Shown in pieces: positions 31,783-40,486 of a DNA stretch of 41,191 nt. The DNA comes from Defluviitaleaceae bacterium (GTDB lineage Bacteria > Bacillota > Clostridia > Lachnospirales > WRAA01). The position numbers were made by a program, and so were the translations under genes. A model generated the notes under the pieces. It was given only the letters and a program-made list of their open reading frames with translations. It was not told the origin of the DNA and searched no databases. Positions within the stretch are counted from its first letter, which is position 1. Every line of letters starts with the position of its first letter. The stretch is taken from NCBI GenBank assembly GCA_009780015.1, contig WRAW01000001.1, forward strand, positions 78,012 through 119,202, written 5' to 3'.

Positions 31783-32829
31783 ATGGTAGTGAGATCAGTG
31801 GATAAAGCGAAACGTACAACGATCAAGGATGTCGCTCTGCGTGCGGGAACATCTATCGCGACGGTTTCATACGTTCTTAACAACTCAAAGGATCGCTACA
31901 TAACAGCACAGATGAGAACGTCCGTAGAAGAAGCCGCGCGTGAACTTGGATATGTGAAGTCCTCTATCGCGAGCGGCCTAAAAGGCAAGGAGATGGGCGT
32001 AATAGCATTTTTGACCCCTCAGTTTGACAATCACTTCTTTCTGGAAATTTTCTTCACTATCGAGAAGATAGCAAATAAAAAAGGTTACGTACTTTCGGTA
32101 TGCAACACTCTTGATGACCCCGTATACGAGAGAACGGTCATTGAACGGATGAATCAGCTTTGGGTAGACGCCTACGTCATTATTCCGACGCATAGAGGAA
32201 CCGAAAATACAGCCTATCTGAGAACGCACGGGATACCGGTTGTGTCGGTTGAGCGTCCGCTTGACGGTATAACCGACTATGATTTCATATCCAGCGACAA
32301 CTTCGGCGCGACTTATGAAATGACGGCACACTTAGTCGGAAAAGGACATACTCGCATAGCTCTTGCGTACTGGGATTCGCCGATTGTAAACCTGAAGGAG
32401 CGTCTGGCAGGATACAGACAGGCTCTGGAAGACGGCGGCCTGCGCTTTGATGAAGGCCTTGTCAAACGGACCGGAGAACTAACCCCTGCAGAAGGTTCGA
32501 GAATCACACGGGAAGTTCTCAGCGATTCTTCCATTACGGCCGTATTCTATGCCCAATACGTTCTTGCCGAAGGCGGTATCAAGTTCTTGCGAAAATCTAA
32601 GGTCCAAATTCCCGAGAGAATATCCGTTTGTGTTCTAGGAGGCCCCAAGTGGATAGAAATGTCGGAAACACGCTTTGCGCATGTCTTGCAGCCCGGCGCG
32701 TCCATAGGGCAGAGGGCCGCAGAGCTCATCTTCGAGAAATTAGAAAAAAAATCAACAAATAATGTTCAGGAAAAAATTGCTTGTGAACTTCATGTCGGCG
32801 ACTCTATCAAAGACCTGACAGTAATATAA
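31783..32829 (+). CDS. LacI-family transcriptional regulator
   Basis: The 348-aa protein starts with a LacI helix-turn-helix (TTIKDVALRAGTSIATVSYV then LNNSKDRYIT), a hinge helix (AARELGYVKSSIASGL), and a periplasmic-binding-protein-like effector domain ending near residue 335. It heads a plus-strand operon with the tct transporter genes 21 bp downstream and faces larA across 545 bp. It probably represses its own operon and perhaps larA through the two GTAAWCGTTTGC sites. The inducer should be the transported carboxylate or sugar acid (inference). Confidence 0.92.
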   Translation: MVVRSVDKAKRTTIKDVALRAGTSIATVSYVLNNSKDRYITAQMRTSVEEAARELGYVKSSIASGLKGKEMGVIAFLTPQFDNHFFLEIFFTIEKIANKKGYVLSVCNTLDDPVYERTVIERMNQLWVDAYVIIPTHRGTENTAYLRTHGIPVVSVERPLDGITDYDFISSDNFGATYEMTAHLVGKGHTRIALAYWDSPIVNLKERLAGYRQALEDGGLRFDEGLVKRTGELTPAEGSRITREVLSDSSITAVFYAQYVLAEGGIKFLRKSKVQIPERISVCVLGGPKWIEMSETRFAHVLQPGASIGQRAAELIFEKLEKKSTNNVQEKIACELHVGDSIKDLTVI

Positions 32830-32850
32830 ATATTTTAGGAGGTTTATCTT

Positions 32851-33975
32851 ATGAAGTCTAATTTCAAAAAGGCGATGGCAATGACAGCGGCGGTTGCCGC
32901 GTCGGCAGTTCTTATGGCGGCCTGCGCGCAGCCCGCTCCGTCGGCGCCGGCCTCTGCCGCCCCCGCCGAAGCTCCCGCCGCTCCTGCCGAAGCCCCTGCG
33001 GACCCCGAGCCGTCTGGAGCAGAGGTTGAATTCCCGACCCGGGACATCAGCGTTGTTGTTCCTTGGGGCCCTGGTGGTGAAACCGACCTGACCGTAAGAA
33101 CGCTTACAAACGAAATGGCTAACTTCTGGGGCATTACAATGCCTATCACGAACATGGCGGGTGCCGGCGGCTCTGTTGGCCTGGCGGAAGTACATAACCA
33201 GACCCCGGACGGCTATACGATTTTGGGAACAAGCGCCGCGGCGCTGGCCAACGCCCAAGTACTGGGGCTTGTAGATGTAAGCTACCGTGAATGGCACGGC
33301 TGGGCCGCGACATTCTCACCGAACGTTGTTGTGGTCAGAGCCGATTCTCCTTTCCAAACCATTGACGACCTTGTTGATGCAATGACAGCGAATCCGGGAA
33401 GCATTACCGGCGCAAGCGCCGGCCCGGGCTCCAGCGGACACCTTGGCGCAGTTGTTTTTGCCGAAGGCGTAGGCGCGGAATTCCTGCACATACCGTATGA
33501 AGGCGGAGCAGCCGCGATTATAGGAACGCTTGCGGGTGAAGTTGATTTCAACGCGCAGCTTTCGTCCGAAATGATCGACTACCTTCGCTCCGGCGACCTC
33601 CGCGGCCTGGCGGCGTTGACCGAGGAAGACCTCGTAATCACCGGCGGCATTGACGGCGACGTCATAATCCCGTCTATCCTGAACTATGCTCCGGGCATGA
33701 CCAATGTCGTTCCGTTTGGCGGGGTTTTTGGCCTTTACGTGCATGAAGACACTCACCCGGACGTATTGGCAAGCATTGACGAAGCCTATCAGTTTGCTCT
33801 CACAACAGATTCCATGGCCGCTTATATACAGGAAAGAGGATTGGTCTTGTTCGGCTTTGACCGCGAACAAACAGCCGCATATCTTGAAACAACCGCGTCT
33901 ATCGTAAACTGGACGCTGTACGACATCGGCAGCGCGCATGTTTCACCGGAATATCTCGGAATACCGCGGCCATAG
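32851..33975 (+). CDS. tctC: Tripartite tricarboxylate transporter substrate-binding lipoprotein (TctC/Bug)
   Basis: The 374-aa protein has a lipobox LMAAC with Cys25, so it is a membrane-anchored binding protein, followed by a Pro/Ala-rich linker of about 30 residues. The Bug domain starts RDISVVVPWGPGGETDLTVR, where the Pro-Gly-Gly...Asp segment binds the ligand carboxylate through main-chain contacts. It is followed by GASAGPGSSGH and FLHIPYEGGAAA. AGGAGGTTTATCTT precedes the ATG. It delivers substrate to TctAB. The ligand cannot be named from sequence. Confidence 0.92.
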   Translation: MKSNFKKAMAMTAAVAASAVLMAACAQPAPSAPASAAPAEAPAAPAEAPADPEPSGAEVEFPTRDISVVVPWGPGGETDLTVRTLTNEMANFWGITMPITNMAGAGGSVGLAEVHNQTPDGYTILGTSAAALANAQVLGLVDVSYREWHGWAATFSPNVVVVRADSPFQTIDDLVDAMTANPGSITGASAGPGSSGHLGAVVFAEGVGAEFLHIPYEGGAAAIIGTLAGEVDFNAQLSSEMIDYLRSGDLRGLAALTEEDLVITGGIDGDVIIPSILNYAPGMTNVVPFGGVFGLYVHEDTHPDVLASIDEAYQFALTTDSMAAYIQERGLVLFGFDREQTAAYLETTASIVNWTLYDIGSAHVSPEYLGIPRP

Positions 33976-33990
33976 ATTTAAATGTTATTT

Positions 33991-34106
33991 ATAGTAAAAC
34001 AACTTTAATTCAGTAACAAAATATTTTCCAAGCGATAGCGTGTCCGCGCGGCTTCACGCGCGGATCTGAAAAACATTTTGTTACTACTATCAAGTTGTTT
34101 TACTAT
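33991..34106. repeat. Nested palindromic element between tctC and tctB
   Basis: ATAGTAAAACAACTT (33991-34005) pairs perfectly with AAGTTGTTTTACTAT (34092-34106). Inside, AGTAACAAAAT pairs perfectly with ATTTTGTTACT, and inside that TCCGCGCG pairs with CGCGCGGA (34043-34064). Three nested stems separated by internal loops would fold into one long hairpin in the tct mRNA. Confidence 0.8.
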
Positions 34107-34115
34107 ACCAGTCGG

Positions 34116-34141
34116 AAAACCGTGCATAAACGCACGGTTTT
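34116..34141 (+). terminator. Terminator-like hairpin upstream of tctB
   Basis: AAAACCGTGC pairs with GCACGGTTTT around a 5-nt loop. It may act as a partial terminator so that the binding protein is made in excess over the permease. Confidence 0.65.
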
Positions 34142-34165
34142 CTGATAAAGAAAGGAGCGGTCGAT

Positions 34166-34657
34166 TTGAAAGAGCAAAAACACGTGAACTTTGTCAGTGC
34201 GGTTATTTTCATAATATTAGCTATTTACGTTCTGGTAAACAGCGTATTATACTCGCAAGACGCAGCCGATAGATTCAACCTTGCATTTCACAATTCGCCG
34301 GGACTTTTCCCGCTAATGGTAGGGACAGGGCTGCTCATAGCCTCGGTAATACTCTTGATACAAAGCCTCAGGGACGCTTCTGTAAAAGAACATATTTCAA
34401 AAGCCGTGGAAGGAGGGGTGTCTTTTGTAAAGTCGCCGACCTCCAAAAGGGCTGCGATAGGCATTGCTTGGATGGCTGTCTATGTTTTTGCGCTGCTTCC
34501 TCAACTTAGCTTTGTTGTTGGTACTATAATATACCTGATTGTGTTCATGCTGTACTTACGCGCGACAAGCCTGATAAATATTGTTTTAATATCATGTGTG
34601 ACGGTTGGTGTAACATATCTCGTATTTCAGGGGCTTTTCAGCGTTATACTGCCATAA
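34166..34657 (+). CDS. tctB: Tripartite tricarboxylate transporter small membrane subunit TctB
   Basis: The 163-aa protein has four hydrophobic segments (about residues 8-25, 45-65, 93-110, 115-155), with the TctB-type stretch NSPGLFPLMVGTGLLIASV after the first loop. The start is TTG behind AAAGGAGCGG; no ATG lies in frame at this N-terminus. It lies between tctC and tctA as in the standard operon. Confidence 0.85.
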   Translation: MKEQKHVNFVSAVIFIILAIYVLVNSVLYSQDAADRFNLAFHNSPGLFPLMVGTGLLIASVILLIQSLRDASVKEHISKAVEGGVSFVKSPTSKRAAIGIAWMAVYVFALLPQLSFVVGTIIYLIVFMLYLRATSLINIVLISCVTVGVTYLVFQGLFSVILP

Positions 34658-34678
34658 TTTGCTCATCACAGAAAGGTC

Positions 34679-36193
34679 GTGGTTTTGTTGCTTGGTTATT
34701 TGATAGATGCCGTTCAAGTAGCTTTTATGCCGGTTCACCTGCTGACATTAGTCCTTTCGGTGTTTTTCGGGCTTGCTGTTGGAATCATACCCGGTTTGAC
34801 AGCAACTATGTCCGTTGCCCTGCTAACCGGGCTTACATTTGGCTTTCCCAGAGAAATTGCCGTTATATCGCTTATCGGTGTGTATGTGGGGGCACTGTCC
34901 GGCGGAGGTCAGGCCGGAATTCTGCTGAACATCCCAGGCACACCGTCCTCAGCCGCAACGGTGTTGGACGGTTATCCCATGAACAAACAGGGTAAGGCGG
35001 GACTTGCTATATTTTTAGCCACGGCAGCTTCCGCCCTTGGTACGATTATTTCCGTGTTTTTTGTTTTATTTCTAACGCCGCCGCTTAGCCGGCTTGGGCT
35101 TGAGTTCCTGTCGTTCGAGTTTTTCCTGCTTGCGCTTTTTGGTATAGTTATATGCGGGAACCTCTCGTCAGGCGGTACCGCCGTAAAAGGCTGGATAGCC
35201 GGATTTTTCGGTCTGGCAATATCAACGGTCGGCCTTGACACTATTGTGGCTTATCCGCGCTTTTCGTTCGGCAACACAAATCTTATGGCCGGGCTTCAGC
35301 TTATCCCGCTGATGATTGCCATCTTCGGAATACCTGAAATCCTCAAAGTGTTTGTAAAGACCAACGAACAGAGGCTGGAAGAAATAAAGTTCAAAATCAA
35401 GGACGGTATTTCAGTGCTGCGCAAAAACATAAAAGTTATCGGGCGCGGCGGCCTTATCGGCACGTTTATCGGAATAATCCCCGGGGTTGGCGAGGATATA
35501 GGCGGATGGCTGTCGTACTGGTCTACAAAGTCCAGCAGCAAAACCCCCGAAAACTTCGGTAAAGGTGAACCTGCCGGGGTTATCGCCGTTGAATCCGGCA
35601 GCAATGCGTGTATAGGAGGCGCGCTTATACCCCTTTTATCTCTTGGCGTACCCGGCTCTACATCCGCAGCGGTTATGCTTGCTGCGTTTATAATGCACGG
35701 CTACCGCCCCGGGCCGCTTCTGATGAGCGATACACCGGAATTATTGTACCAGGTGGCAATATTCCTGTTGCTTGCTTCTATCTCCATGTTCCTGATAGCC
35801 CGTCTGATCACGCGCTTTTCCGTCAAAATACTGGTCGTGAAAAAAGAAATATTGATGCCTATAGTTTTCGTATTCTGTATCTTGGGCGCGTTCCTTGTGC
35901 GGGGCAGTTTCTTTGACGCTCAGCTTGTGCTTATAGCAGGGTTTGTCGGCTTTCTGCTGTCGTACGCCAAGTTTCCGCCGGCTCCGCTTCTGCTTGGGCT
36001 TGTGCTTGGAAGAATGGCGGAATCCAACATGCTTCGCGGGCTTTTGTTAAGCGGAGGCAGCTTCATGCCGATTTTCCAAAGGCCGATAGCTACGTTTTTC
36101 TTTATAGTCATATTATTCCTGATCGTCACACAAATCCCGTTCGTCAAAAATTGGTTTTCAAATTTAAGAAAGAAGAAAAATAAAGAAGCATAG
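34679..36193 (+). CDS. tctA: Tripartite tricarboxylate transporter large membrane subunit TctA
   Basis: The 504-aa permease has about twelve membrane segments and the family signatures FFGLAVGIIPGLTATMSVAL, GGGQAGILLNIPGTPSSAAT and GIIPGVGEDIGGWLSYW, followed by VESGSNACIGGALIPLLSLG. These Gly/Pro loops mark the two pseudo-symmetric halves of TctA. The start is GTG with GAAAGGTC in front. It imports the carboxylate using a cation gradient. It is co-transcribed with tctB and the following oxidoreductases. Confidence 0.93.
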   Translation: MVLLLGYLIDAVQVAFMPVHLLTLVLSVFFGLAVGIIPGLTATMSVALLTGLTFGFPREIAVISLIGVYVGALSGGGQAGILLNIPGTPSSAATVLDGYPMNKQGKAGLAIFLATAASALGTIISVFFVLFLTPPLSRLGLEFLSFEFFLLALFGIVICGNLSSGGTAVKGWIAGFFGLAISTVGLDTIVAYPRFSFGNTNLMAGLQLIPLMIAIFGIPEILKVFVKTNEQRLEEIKFKIKDGISVLRKNIKVIGRGGLIGTFIGIIPGVGEDIGGWLSYWSTKSSSKTPENFGKGEPAGVIAVESGSNACIGGALIPLLSLGVPGSTSAAVMLAAFIMHGYRPGPLLMSDTPELLYQVAIFLLLASISMFLIARLITRFSVKILVVKKEILMPIVFVFCILGAFLVRGSFFDAQLVLIAGFVGFLLSYAKFPPAPLLLGLVLGRMAESNMLRGLLLSGGSFMPIFQRPIATFFFIVILFLIVTQIPFVKNWFSNLRKKKNKEA

Positions 36194-36211
36194 CAGAGAG
36201 GGGATTTTAGT

Positions 36212-37390
36212 GTGAAAAGGGTAGTTGTTGGCCTGATAGGTTCAGGTTTTATTTCAAGAGTCCATATGGAGAGCTATAAGAAAGTGTATGGACTGGACGT
36301 ATGGGTCAAAGCCCTTGCGGCCAGAACCAAGTCGACAAGGGATGCCTTTGCGGCCGCATACGGAATTCAGGACGTATATGAGGACTACACGGATATGCTG
36401 AAGGATAGTGAGATCGATGTGGTCGACATCTGCACCCCTCCGTTTTTGCACGAAGAAATGATAGTAACGGCGATGAAGTCCGGCAAGCATGTTATATGTG
36501 AAAAGCCTCTGACCGGTTTTTTCGACGACGGCGGAGAAGACGCGGGAAATGTCGGTCATACCGTACCTAAAGCCGAAATGTACAAAAAAGTACTCTCCAG
36601 GCTTGACAATATCAAAAAAGTGATTGATGATTCAAGCAGCATTTTCATGTACGCCGAAAACTGGATATACGCGCCGACCGTACAAAAATCAATGCGTCTT
36701 ATTGAGGCTAAAAAAAGCAAAATTCTACTCATGCACGCTGAGGAAAGTCACTGCGGTTCACATGCCTCACACGCCGCAAACTGGAAGTACACAGGCGGCG
36801 GGGTATTGATAAGGCAGGGCTGTCACCCGCTTTCAGCGGTTCTTTACCTGAAGCAGGCAGAGGCGAAGGCAAGAGGCGAAAAAATAGACCCTGTATCCGT
36901 TATCGCGGATTGCGGAGTCTGTTCAGCCGCCGTCAGGGGAGATGAGCGCAAACACCTTGACCTGAACCCAATTGACGTCGAAGACGTCGCAAGCGTCGCC
37001 ATAACCTTCTCAGACGGCACAAAGGCTCATATACTGTCGGGTGATATGGTAGTCGGAGGTATACGCAATATAATCGATGTCTACACAAACGACTCCGCAT
37101 TCCACTGCAGAATAAATCCCAACGATACAATGACGGCTTACCACGGCAGCGAGGCCGGGCTTGAAAACGTCCACTTCACCGAAAAGCTTGGTACAAAGCA
37201 AGGCTGGCAATATCTTTCCATAGACGAAGAGGCGGCAAGGGGCTATGTCGGCGAATTTCAGGACTTCATGGAGTGCGTAGCCAGCGGCAGGCAACCTATG
37301 TCTGATTTTAAAATAGCTTACGACACGGCCAATATTGTCTACGCAGCTTACCAGTCCGCGCAGGAGGACAGAAGGGTACATCTGAAATAA
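36212..37390 (+). CDS. Gfo/Idh/MocA-family oxidoreductase 1
   Basis: The 392-aa NAD(P)-dependent dehydrogenase starts KRVVVGLIGSGFISRVHMES with the GxGxxx dinucleotide-binding loop. The catalytic VICEKPLTG (Lys of EKP) lies near residue 97, and a C-terminal alpha/beta substrate domain follows with GGGVLIRQGCHPLSAVLYL carrying the usual His. An insert after EKPLTG (DDGGEDAGNVGHTVPKAEM) is longer than normal. The start is GTG behind GAGAGGGG. It sits 18 bp after tctA, so it probably acts on the imported sugar acid or cyclitol-like compound. Confidence 0.9.
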   Translation: MKRVVVGLIGSGFISRVHMESYKKVYGLDVWVKALAARTKSTRDAFAAAYGIQDVYEDYTDMLKDSEIDVVDICTPPFLHEEMIVTAMKSGKHVICEKPLTGFFDDGGEDAGNVGHTVPKAEMYKKVLSRLDNIKKVIDDSSSIFMYAENWIYAPTVQKSMRLIEAKKSKILLMHAEESHCGSHASHAANWKYTGGGVLIRQGCHPLSAVLYLKQAEAKARGEKIDPVSVIADCGVCSAAVRGDERKHLDLNPIDVEDVASVAITFSDGTKAHILSGDMVVGGIRNIIDVYTNDSAFHCRINPNDTMTAYHGSEAGLENVHFTEKLGTKQGWQYLSIDEEAARGYVGEFQDFMECVASGRQPMSDFKIAYDTANIVYAAYQSAQEDRRVHLK

Positions 37391-37405
37391 ATGGGGGATA
37401 AATAT

Positions 37406-38476
37406 ATGCAAGCGAAAGCAGACGGGCAAAACTACGCGCCTAAGGGCAAGTCGGAGCCGGTGGTTGGCCCCGGCGAGTTCAAGGTGGCCGCCGTAGGCCT
37501 TGACCATGGTCATATATACGGCATGTGTAACGGCCTTAGTGAAGCCGGCGCAGATATCGTAATGGTCTATGATCAGGATCCGGCTAAGGTCGAAGAATTT
37601 CAGAAGAAATTTCCAAGCGCCGTGGCTGCGCGTTCCGAGCAGGAGGTAATGGAGTCCGATGTAAAACTGGTCGCCGGAGCCGCTGTTCCCGCCGAGCGCT
37701 GCGCCATCGGACTTAGGGCAATGGCACACGGCAAGGACTACTTCGCGGATAAACCGCCGCTTACCACGCGTGAACAGCTCCGGCAAGCCCGCGACGCCGT
37801 GCAGTCCACCGGACGCAAGTTCGGAGTATATTATAGTGAGCGTTTGCACGTGGAGGCCGCGGTCTACGCCGAGCAAATTATTGCCCAGGGAGCAATCGGG
37901 CGGGTCGTAAGCGTCTCCGGCTTCGGGCCGCACAGACTTAACGCAGGCAGCCGCCCGGCGTGGTTCTTTGAACCCGAACGCTACGGCGGGATACTAGTGG
38001 ACATCGGTTGTCACCAGATCGAGCAGATACTCTTCTTTTCCGGCGCACAGGATGCTGAGATCGTGAGCAGCCGCGCAGCAAACTACAATCTTAAAAGCTA
38101 TGCGGCCTTCCAAGACTATGGCGATGCTACACTCACATGCGATAACGGCGTTGCCGGGTATTTTCGCGTAGACTGGTTCACCCCAAGCGGCCTTGGCGCA
38201 TGGGGCGACGGCCGCACAACAATAATCGGTACAGACGGATACATCGAATTGCGCAAATACTTAGACATAGCCAACGATCCCGACGGCGACCACGTATACA
38301 TGGTCAACCACGAAGGTGAGCACCACTTCAGGGCATCCGGCCAGTGCGGCTTTCCATTCTTTGGACGATTTATCCGAGATTGCCTGGATCGCACTGAAAT
38401 AGCCATGAGCCAACGCCACGCTTTCCGTGTAATGGAATTAGCATTAGATGCACATGAAAAAGCAATAAAGCTATAG
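37406..38476 (+). CDS. Gfo/Idh/MocA-family oxidoreductase 2
   Basis: The ORF track begins at an ATG (37391) directly after the upstream stop. ATGGGGGATAAATATATG shows that GGGGGAT is more likely the ribosome binding site for the second ATG at 37406, giving 356 aa. A long leader precedes the Rossmann strand FKVAAVGLDHGHIYGMC. Here the usual GxGxxG is replaced by GLDHGH, seen in a subset of the family. FADKPPLTTREQL supplies the EKP-equivalent Lys, and DIGCHQIEQILFFSG the conserved His. With oxidoreductase 1 it may carry out paired oxidation and reduction of the same substrate (inference). Confidence 0.85.
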   Translation: MQAKADGQNYAPKGKSEPVVGPGEFKVAAVGLDHGHIYGMCNGLSEAGADIVMVYDQDPAKVEEFQKKFPSAVAARSEQEVMESDVKLVAGAAVPAERCAIGLRAMAHGKDYFADKPPLTTREQLRQARDAVQSTGRKFGVYYSERLHVEAAVYAEQIIAQGAIGRVVSVSGFGPHRLNAGSRPAWFFEPERYGGILVDIGCHQIEQILFFSGAQDAEIVSSRAANYNLKSYAAFQDYGDATLTCDNGVAGYFRVDWFTPSGLGAWGDGRTTIIGTDGYIELRKYLDIANDPDGDHVYMVNHEGEHHFRASGQCGFPFFGRFIRDCLDRTEIAMSQRHAFRVMELALDAHEKAIKL

Positions 38477-38483
38477 CTCAGGC

Positions 38484-38534
38484 GGTCGACAAAGACCCAT
38501 TGAATCGAAAAGAATCAATGGGTCTTTGTTGACC
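38484..38534. terminator. Terminator closing the lacI-tct-oxidoreductase operon
   Basis: GGTCGACAAAGACCCATTGA pairs over 20 bp with TCAATGGGTCTTTGTTGACC, with one G-T pair. It lies 7 bp after the stop codon and 42 bp before the convergent hydrolase gene. Confidence 0.85.
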
Positions 38535-38576
38535 GGCGCTCTACTAAAAAAGGATACGAGAACAAAACACCTACGC

Positions 38577-39200
38577 TTATTGTAACCTTTGTATCAGTTC
38601 GTCAGATGTCATTACCATGCCGTATTTGTGCGCAGTGTTTTCTTCCACTGCTTTCTGCTGCAATAAATCCCAAGTAGACGCGCAGTCTGAAGCCAATATT
38701 ACCTTGAAGCCTTCCTCGAAGCCGCCGCGTATCGTGTCATAGACACAAAGGTGCGTGACGGTGCCTGTTACAATTATTGTATCGGCGCCTTCGCTTCGCA
38801 GTATGTCGACCAAGCTGGTATTATGGAACGAAGAGTAATGATATTTTTCGATGACATAGTCTTCCGGCATAATCGGTTTTAATTCGTCTATTACGTCGGC
38901 GCATTGTTCGGTTTTGTCAATATCGGCGTAATAACGCTCATGATTGCGCGAGCATGATTGCTGAGCAGGGATTTCCGGGCTCCAGTTCCACAGCAAGCTG
39001 GGCGTTTTACCGGAAACAAACTTCGTAAATATTACGGGAATACCGTTTTCACGTGCAAATGTAATCAGTTTTTGGTTTGCGGGAATGGTTGCAAGAGCTT
39101 CATTAACGACCATAGGCGCGCCCGGGCGGACAAAATCGTTCTGCAAATCCACAATGACGAGCGCTGTTTTGTTCTTGGTAAATTCAAACGTTCTCGGCAT
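38577..39200 (-). CDS. Isochorismatase-like cysteine hydrolase
   Basis: The 207-aa protein has the catalytic triad of the family: Asp18 in LVIVDLQNDF, Lys119 in EKYHYSSFHNTSL, and Cys152 in VTGTVTHLCVYDT, with a cis-peptide-type Thr-Val before the Cys. Members hydrolyse nicotinamide, ureidoacrylate, N-carbamoyl compounds or similar amides. It is 29 bp downstream of dctM on the same strand, so the TRAP system may import its substrate or a related one. Confidence 0.88.
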   Translation of the reverse strand: MPRTFEFTKNKTALVIVDLQNDFVRPGAPMVVNEALATIPANQKLITFARENGIPVIFTKFVSGKTPSLLWNWSPEIPAQQSCSRNHERYYADIDKTEQCADVIDELKPIMPEDYVIEKYHYSSFHNTSLVDILRSEGADTIIVTGTVTHLCVYDTIRGGFEEGFKVILASDCASTWDLLQQKAVEENTAHKYGMVMTSDELIQRLQ

Positions 39201-39229
39201 ATGTATTCTCTCCTTTTAAATTAAGTAAG

Positions 39230-40486
39230 TTAACGAACAAGCACCAGCGACAGCCATGGCACATACGTTATGACCATTAGAGCGGCTATCATCACCGCTA
39301 CAAACGGCAAACATCCTTTAACAACATCAATCATACTCAGCTTGCTTATACCCACGGCTACAAAGAGGTTAAGCCCGGCAGGCGGCGTCAGGAAACCGAT
39401 GCCAAGGTTGACGACCATGATAATACCGAAATGAATCGGATCCACGCCGAGGCTCGTAACAACAGGCAGCAGCAGAGGCGTAAGGACGAGCACGGCCGCG
39501 CTTGGGTCTATAACCATCCCGATAAGCAGCAGCAATGCGTTGACAAGCAGCAGGATCATTATCGGATTGTCGGATAGCTGCAGAATGGCGTTGGCAAGCG
39601 TTATCGGAATTTGCTGGAATGTCATATACCAGCTTAGTATTGATGTCGCGGCCATGACGAACATAATCATTGAAGTTATGATGACGGACTTTCTAGCAGT
39701 CGGAAAAATGTCTTCAGGTTTGAGTTCCTTGTAAATAAAGAAGCCTGTCACGAAGCTGTACATAATTGCCAGGGATGCGGCTTCCGTAACTGTGGTTACG
39801 CCCGTGTAGATAGAACCAAGCACAAGCAGCGGCATTAGAAGGCTTATCAGAGCTTCCCCGAATGATTTCACAACATCCTTAAGCGCCGGGCGCTTATTGG
39901 TCGGAAATTTATGTATCTTGGAATAGATCACCGCAACCGCGATAAGCACAAAGCCTATGAATAAGCCGGGAATGATCGCCGCTATGAAGAGCGCGCCTAT
40001 AGACTGCTCCGCTACGACTCCGTAAACAAGTATTATTATGCTGGGCGGCAGTATGATCCCAAGCGAACCGGCGGCGCACAAAATTCCAACCGCGAACTTA
40101 GGAGGGTACTTGTTTTCAATCAGATTCGGAATCATGATTTTTCCGACTCCGGCCACGGTCGCCGTACTGGAGCCAGAAAGCGCCGAAAACAGCATACACG
40201 ACGCCACGGCAGTCACAGACGCCCCGCCCGTTATCCAGCCGAAAGCGACGTTTGCGAAGTTAATCAGCCGCTTAGACGTTCCGCCCTTTAGCATCAGATC
40301 GCCGGCAAATATGAAAAACGGTATCGACATAAGAGTAAAGGAATCCACGCCGGAATACATGCGCTGCGCGGCAAGCTGCAAGTTTATACCGCTGTCCATA
40401 AGGCCGATTACGGCGGTCAAGCCTATTACGATAGCTATAGGTACTCCTAGTATAAGAAGTCCAAGAAATGCAAGCACTAGCAACAT
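39230..40486 (-). CDS. dctM: TRAP transporter large permease DctM
   Basis: The 418-aa permease has about eleven to twelve membrane segments and DctM motifs: LLILGVPIAIVIGL, SGVDSFTLMSIPFFIFAGDLM, SALSGSSTATVAGVGKIMIP and GIILPPSIIILVYGVVAEQS, with GFLTPPAGLNLFVA near the end. It imports carboxylates with sodium in combination with DctQ and a periplasmic-type DctP binding protein. Its ATG overlaps the dctQ stop as TAATG. The dctP gene is not in the window and is expected upstream, to the right. Confidence 0.94.
   Translation of the reverse strand: MLLVLAFLGLLILGVPIAIVIGLTAVIGLMDSGINLQLAAQRMYSGVDSFTLMSIPFFIFAGDLMLKGGTSKRLINFANVAFGWITGGASVTAVASCMLFSALSGSSTATVAGVGKIMIPNLIENKYPPKFAVGILCAAGSLGIILPPSIIILVYGVVAEQSIGALFIAAIIPGLFIGFVLIAVAVIYSKIHKFPTNKRPALKDVVKSFGEALISLLMPLLVLGSIYTGVTTVTEAASLAIMYSFVTGFFIYKELKPEDIFPTARKSVIITSMIMFVMAATSILSWYMTFQQIPITLANAILQLSDNPIMILLLVNALLLLIGMVIDPSAAVLVLTPLLLPVVTSLGVDPIHFGIIMVVNLGIGFLTPPAGLNLFVAVGISKLSMIDVVKGCLPFVAVMIAALMVITYVPWLSLVLVR

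Noticed and set aside
37010-37933. 307-aa minus-strand ORF antisense to the MocA oxidoreductases
   Set aside because: It spans the junction of two well-supported plus-strand genes and has no family features.
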